Assembly (NCBI GenBank): GCA_028622995.1
Contig: JAJQJQ010000040.1
Coordinates: forward strand, 248,001-312,000
Reading direction: 5' to 3'
Origin: Panagrolaimus kolymaensis
Taxonomy: Eukaryota > Nematoda > Chromadorea > Rhabditida > Panagrolaimidae
Length of the DNA stretch: 64,000 nt
This document shows positions 57,347 through 64,000 of the stretch, in pieces. Positions within the stretch are counted from its first letter, which is position 1; every line of letters begins with the position of its first letter. The notes under the pieces are model-generated. The model was not told the DNA's origin. It saw nothing but the letters and a program-made list of their open reading frames with translations, and did no database searches. Both the position numbers and the translations under genes were made by a program.

Positions 57347-60300
57347 TTATGCAACTTCTTTTTGGAGCGCAGCCGCGCTTGTCGCTACAGTTGAGTTTGA
57401 ATTTTTAATATGGATAGTAGCAAGTTCTGAAACCTTTTGGATAGTTTCGGGTGAATATTCATCTTTTTTACGATTAATTACTTCAGTAACTACAAGAAAA
57501 CCAGATTCCCTAAAATAATTAAGAAATTACTTTTTAAAATTATTTAATTTAAAAATAAACTAACAAAACTTTAGGATCTTCGTTGACAATTAAAAATTGT
57601 ACTAAATCATTGAAAACTGTTTCACTTTTAACATGATTGCATAAAGCGTGACCCAAAGTGGTGGCGAAAAGATTTTTCATTGATCCAAGATTTTCCACTT
57701 GTAATAATTTAAATAATTCAGTTTGAATTTGTGGAACAAAAATTCGAACAAATGTTGGAACTTTTTCAAATAATGTTTTGAAGGTTGTAAGACAAGCCCG
57801 TCGAGATTCGGTAAGAAACCGATCACCAACTGAACGAATAAGTGGACCAGCGATAAATGTAGCATGCTTTGAAATTCCTTCAGGAGATGCTAATCGAGTA
57901 AACAATTCACAAATAGCAATAGCTTGTTCTTTTTGAGTATTAGTTCCAGTGAAAAGAGCATCTTTAATAACGAGTTGAAAAGCGGCAAATCCTTCGGGTT
58001 TATTAAACCCTAAAACATTTTTATCTCCAACCTTTGTTGCAACATCTTCGAGAGCTTTTTTAATTAACGGTAAAAATTCAATAGCATGTCCTTGTTCAAC
58101 TTGGCGTACAATAGCTTCGACAGTAGCAACGGCTTGTTCAACTATTTCAGCAGAATCGTTTGCATAAAAATTAATAGCTGCAGGTAAAATTTCATCTACT
58201 ATTTCTTCATCAAATAATAATTCAGAATTTTCAACCCATTTTCGTAAAATGGCAATTCCAATTAAATTATTATTTTCCAATGTTTCATCTACTAATTGTG
58301 TGACAGCAGAAAGCATGGTTTGATCATCCGTGATTGCAGTAAGAGCTGGAAGACAATTGGAAACAAATTCATCAAGTTGTCCTTTTTTAATTCGGCTTGC
58401 AAGCAATGGGCGAAGAAATTGGGGCAAATACCGATTAAGGGTTTCACTTCCTGATGCTGCAGCAATACGACAAAGTCCAAGGGCATTAACAGGTTGTTTG
58501 GTAAGCTTCGGAAGGATTGGAGGTAAAAATGATCTTGAATTTTCATTAACAATCATGCAAAGGGCATCAAGAGTATCAGCATCAGAAGTTTCAAGGAATT
58601 TATCAACCATTGGAATAACAATTTCATCAACAGCTGAAGGTCCAATAATTTGCATTAAAAGATTAAATGGTGGAGCAGCTGCACCACGAACAGATGAGGC
58701 TGCGTCAGAAAGGCATCGATTAAGAATAATCATAATTTCTCCAGCATGTGTTGCAATGGCTTCACGTCCACAATTTGTTAGAACTTCATTAAGAGCTTCA
58801 GCCACACCAAGTCTTTGTTCAACATGATCAGTTTCAAGATTTTCTTTAAGAATTGGAAGAATTGTTGTTAAAAGTCTTTCTCCCATCTTTTTTACAACTT
58901 CGCCCAAACAACGCGCAGCAGTCTAAAGATAAAATTTAAATTTCAAGCAATAAAACTATGAATAATTAGTTACCTGTTGCCTTTCTTGAACCGAACTAGC
59001 AAGACATTTAAGAAGCAGACTAAATAATGTGGACATGATGTCACGTAAAACACGCGGAGTATTTGGGACGACGACTTTCCAAACGTGGCCTGCAGCTTGG
59101 CGAACCACTAATGCAACATCTTGTCGGCATAAATAAAGTCCAGAGAAAATCTCATCCCGTGATGGACGACCAAGATTTTGAAGGATGGCTTTATTAATTG
59201 TTTCCACACCCAATGTATCATCTTCATCCGTAGTCATGGACGTCATTTTACCGCTAACACCTACAAAGAAATTTTATTTTTTTGGAACTAAAAATTTGGA
59301 ACTAACCAGAAATATTAAATAAATAATCTCCAATTAATTGTACGGAAGCATGTCGAATTCTCCAATTTTCATTGAAGAGAGCCTTTTGAAATTGTGGCAA
59401 TAAAGTGGTTCGAGCTTGAGTAACATACATGTTAATTAATTGTTGACCAGCTTTGAGAGCAGTGGAACGAACTACTTCATTTTCATCAGATAAGGATAAC
59501 AAAAGTGGTGGAACACTCAATGCAAGGAAATTTACGAATCGATCTCGAAGAACGATTGGAAGATAAATAAATAAAAGTAAATAACCATCTCGAACATACG
59601 GATCTGTATTGGGATTTGCTGTGATTGAAAGAATATCTGGCATGGATGCATCCAAATATTCTTCACCAAATGCAGCGATTGTTTCAGCCAAACCTTGTGC
59701 AGCACCCGAGCGATCAACCATACTTGTAGGAGACACAAGTCGCTCTTTCAACCATGGAACAAGTTGCTCTGCTACTTGATTACGAATATCATCCGCTAAA
59801 ATTTAAAAAAAATGTAATTTTTTGAGAATTTAATCTAGACAAAGTACCTGAATATCTTAAAACAGCACCGAATGCTCTTGCAGCTACAGTTCTAACTTCA
59901 GGTACCGGATCAAGTAACGCTGTTTGAAGGCTTGGGACTATCATAAAGAGATATGGTTCCATATCCTAAAAAAATTAATATTTGGCTCAATTAAAAATAA
60001 AATATATACCTTTCGATCAGTCAAAGTGTAAATACTAGCAATAATTTGAGCTGACATTCTTTTAGCATCTGTATTTCTATCACTAAATGCTCGACGAACT
60101 ATGGGCATAATTAATGCAAGTGATGGAGGGTCCATGTAATGAATAAAACGGGTATTAACAACTGTTTCCAAAGCTCTTGAAGTTTTTGTTACAGGATCAA
60201 TTAATGCTGCAATTAAATGTGATGCAATGGACATAATTTCGGGATTCCTGATAACCTTTGCAATCTAAAATTAAATAATTATAGTTATTTTGTTTTCTTA

Positions 60301-63300
60301 TTATGTAAAATAACCTCTTTGAGAGCATTTACACCCGATTTTTGAACTTCATGATGAGAATCTGCTAATAGTTCAACCAACGTTGGTACAACTCTAGGTA
60401 AGCAAGATGAAAGCTGTTTAGGAGCACATTGAGAAACACCTCCAAGAAGTTCAGCTGAAGCTCGCTTAGTTCTCCAATTATCATTTTCAGTTGCTTTTAA
60501 AATTAATGGAACAATAAGTTTTGCGCCATGTGGGGATAATGCAGCCATCATCGCTTGACCTGCATCATTTGCAGCACTTCTAACATTTTGTGATGAATCT
60601 CCAAAAGTTGTTAATAAAGATGGAATAAAAGCAGGCATAAAAGGTTCACTGGATTTTTCCAATAATTTAAAAAGCAATTCCATAATCAATAATGCACTTT
60701 CACGTTGATTTGCATTTGATTTAGATGTAATCATTTTTTCGACTCGTTTAAGTAATTGCATTTCAACAATAACATATGTTCGAAGGCCTTGAACAATAGC
60801 GGCAATTCCATATGCAGCTCCTCTTCTTTCACCATAGTTCGTCGAAACTTCCATAATGTGTAGAAGGTTTTCACACGTTTCATTTGATTGAATTTCTATG
60901 AAAGCAACCAAATGTGGTAAACATTCTGCAATGGATCGTTGAACATGTTCTGATGGGGTTGAAAGGACAACAATAAGCTTTTTAAAAATTTGTAAAACCC
61001 GATTTGGTTCATTTCCAAGATACATTCCCAATGTACCCAAAAATACTACAAGGCCTTGACGCATTCTATCACTTTCTTCATTTTCTGGTATATCACTTAA
61101 TTTTTTATCAAGGAATGGTAATAAAGTTGACATAACTTTTTCACCATGCTAAAAATAATGACAAAAATAAAAATTGTTAAAGAAAAAGGTATAAATTTAC
61201 TTTTTTAATAGCTAAAACTCCTGCGCTTCTTAACATTGTATGACAATGAGAATCTCTTTCATCAAGTCTATTAGCAATCATTTCAACAAATTTCTGGATT
61301 AATTCAGCGGGCACACAACCAGCAAGGCGAACCAAAGCTTTTCCAATACCCAATCGTTCATGAGCTGGATCCCGACCTTCTTTAACAACTCGACCAACTT
61401 CATCTTTTGTTGCTGGGATAACCTGAAGAAAAAAATTTACTTAAGGATTAAAAAAAGGAGGACATACTTCTAAATATTTATCATAAAGGCTAAACAAATC
61501 ATTGATTAAATTATCTATGCATTGAGGAAATTCATCAGCTAATTCATTAATGACTTCAGCTGCTTCATCTTGAACAAAATATTGTTCATGAATAATAGCA
61601 GAATAAACATCTTTAGCTAGTTCAGAGGTTTCTTTAAATCGCAATAAACTCCATAAATTTGAAGCAACTTCAGAACAATTTGAATCACTATCAAATGTTT
61701 CAAGATATAAAGCAACCATAAGCGTATGTTTAAATTCATGATCTACAACATTTTGTTTAATAAGATATGAATCTGCAGATGAAAGCCAATTGAGAGTCAT
61801 CAAACGAATAATTTCAACAGGCTTTTTCAAAGTATCAATAACAGAAATGAAAAATTGTTTAGCGGGTTCAGCTGGGTCTTCAACGTCTTGAAGAAGAGTA
61901 CAATAATTTGAAACAGTTTGTTTTAAATCATCAAAAATATCTGAATATGGATCAGCACACATTTGTTTGACTAAGAAAGTATGTAATCGAGAAATTGGTG
62001 GAAGAACAACATCATTTGGCTAAAAAAGAAAATGGTTTTAAAGAAAGGGTAAAATAAGAGGAAATTACCGTAAGAAAATGACTATTAATTGAAGACTGAA
62101 GAAATTGGGATACTCGAAGTTTAAATTCCATTGGATAATTACTTGGAAGAAGCTTTTCAATTACAGGAACCAAAAAGCTTAGTTTCCATGCAGACATAGT
62201 ATCTTGCCAATTATCATCATCCTCATTGAATTCATCACCCACATGATAATCCATAACAATACAAAGCGAAGATAATGATTTGAAAACTCGTGTAAGTTGA
62301 TCCACAAGTGATTCCTCCCAATGGATATCACCATAATTTAATGCATTTAAAACGCGAAGGGCTGCTGTTCCAACTCGTGCACCAAGATTATCACTTGAAG
62401 GTTCAAAAAAGGCATCACTGAATGAAAGAAATGTTTGACAAGCTAATTCCGAAATAAGATATGATCGAAGAAGGGGTACAACAACTTCATAAAGTACTGT
62501 AACATTATAACATGCTCCTTGAGGATTATAACGAGCAGCTTCAGCAAGAACAGTCAATAATATTTCTGCTTTTTCATACAAAACTTTCAAACGATTTCGT
62601 GTTTCTGATTCTGATTTTATTTCAGCTGCGACAGCTTTCTTTTGTTTTTCAGTTAGTTTTCCTTCCTTTCTATTTTTTTCAGCCAATGCTCGACGAATTT
62701 CGATTTCAGCTAATTGATCTTTATGAGAATAAGCTTTGTTTTCTCGTTTCAAATTTTTAGCTTGAAGATTCAAATCGGAATTTTCTTCGATAACATTTTG
62801 ATTATATAATTCTCCTTCGGGAGTTCGAAATATTCCAGCTTCATTCTTCGTAACTTCAAGATATTGTGTTTGGTCCAATGAAAATAATTCTTGTGAAAAA
62901 CGAGTCCAAAACTTTTGGGAAACAAAGGTGCCACTATCATCTCCTTTGCTATTTTTAAAATGAAATGATAAAAGCAAACGAATAACATTTGCACGAATAT
63001 CTTGATTGGGAGTTTTGAGGATTCGATTAAAAACAGCTTTGCAAAAATCGTCAGAATGAATTAAATCACCAAATTTAGAAGATTTAGAAACCCAATTAAT
63101 CCAAATTCCGCCTTTAGTTTCAACAACTCTAGATGCAGATGAAAAGAAGAGAGATGAAACAAGAAAGTTAAGAATTTCTTCATCCTTTTCCCAATCCAAC
63201 TTTTTTTCAGGTAATAAAATTGCAAGAGCATTTGCAAAGAATGCTGAAGGAACACTTCTGGGTTCAGAACTTTTAGCTAATTGTTTGACATCTGAAGCCT

Positions 63301-64000
63301 TGGTGTAAACCTAGAAAACAAAAATAAGATAAGCAAATACTTAAAAAGATAGTTTACTTCATCAAATGAATCATTGGCTGCTGCATCCAATAAACATTCA
63401 GCTAAAGCACTTCTCAATTTTGAACCTTCAACAATACAAAGTTTCTTGAGGGCTTCGACGGATACAGTACGAACATGATAATTTGGCCACATTAATGAGG
63501 AACAAAAAAGCTTTAAAATTGGAGCTGGATAAGGAGTTGCAGCATTGGCAGGTCGCAAACTGCTAAGAAGAGCTCTTTTAGCAATAATTGGAATTATCAC
63601 TCCTTCTAAAAATAAATAAATAAATAATTTTAATATCTTTATAAGTAAATGCTCTCTTACCTTCGCCTGCGAAAGAAGTATAAATCTTTTCACGATTTAT
63701 GCTATCTTTAGTGCTTAATGTTGTATATAAATCAGCGTCTATTTTTTCACCATTAAATACATTTGATCTTAATACCAAAGCAACAGCTGGAACAAAATCA
63801 ACGCTAACAACGGTTTCATTTTTAGCAGCCTTGCATACGGCATTTGCAACTTTAAGGATTTCGGCATCAATGGGAATAGTAGAAAATTTGTCAAAAATCA
63901 CAGCACAAATTCGAAGGGCAACCGATTTTTTATCACCTTGAACCGAAACGCCTTTTTTAAGAATGGATAAAGATGAAGGCGCTAATTCATCCGATTTTAT
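57347..64000 (-). CDS. gcn-1: GCN1, ribosome-associated activator of GCN2 (N-terminus off right edge)
   Basis: A giant HEAT-repeat protein that binds collided ribosomes with GCN20 and passes the uncharged-tRNA signal to the kinase GCN2. The stop is at 57347 and the protein ends [10 protein letters not shown]. About fourteen exons are visible, all HEAT-like. The EF3-like core is clear: [70 protein letters not shown] and [20 protein letters not shown], with the RWD/GCN2-binding region downstream. A charged coiled segment ([24 protein letters not shown]) marks the eIF4G-like linker typical of GCN1. The part in the window is about 2,000 of an expected 2,600-2,700 residues. There is no sign of breakage. 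Confidence 0.93.

Noticed and set aside
58330..58827. 165-codon plus-strand open frame
   Set aside because: It is antisense to the strongly conserved GCN1 coding exon and has no recognisable content.

Overview
This is an AT-rich eukaryotic window. Genes are split by many introns, mostly about 45-70 nt, with T-rich acceptors ending TTTTAG or TTTCAG. The gene set points to a nematode: a cuticlin-type ZP protein with a membrane anchor, an HMP-2-like beta-catenin, a ZHP-type meiotic RING protein, a PLC-epsilon and a tight same-strand layout that suggests operons. I cannot name the species. No viral, bacterial or CRISPR features were seen.

Left part (1-20 kb): a FER-like SH2/tyrosine kinase (C-terminus off the left edge) lies downstream of a Tra2-type splicing factor (-). 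A repeat-bearing gap follows, then archease and CDK11 (-, 146 bp apart). Next come a GT49-type glycosyltransferase (+), a tRNA-Val(CAC) (-), a small lysine-rich protein I do not recognise (+), a 2.6-kb gene-poor gap holding a tRNA-like fragment, a cuticlin-like ZP protein (+) and a beta-catenin (-).

Middle (20-47 kb): the gap after beta-catenin holds a 140-bp hAT-like MITE with perfect terminal inverted repeats and an 8-bp target duplication. It is followed by a UBAP2L/lingerer-type protein (+), a small type I membrane protein (+), taf-5 (-) and an ARMC1 homologue (+). A very large minus-strand gene (about 30.4-47.0 kb) follows. Its exons run in one phase-compatible chain from ankyrin repeats and an ARM-like region, through a FERM-like module and a RasGEF domain, into a complete phospholipase C-epsilon (PH, EF, X, Y, C2, RA1, RA2). 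A ZHP/RNF212 RING gene lies on the opposite strand inside one of its introns, a foldback MITE sits in another, and 1319 bp covering FERM-F3 and RasGEF exons is tandemly duplicated with no difference that I can see.

Right part (47-64 kb): an unrecognised type I membrane protein (-), an ammonium transporter followed by a START-domain protein (+, 286 bp apart), an unrecognised protein (-) and the long C-terminal part of GCN1 (-, running off the right edge). Most genes are conserved housekeeping or signalling genes. The unusual content is the extended PLC-epsilon locus with its internal duplication, nested gene and MITE, together with the hAT MITE and a possible Tra2 poison exon.
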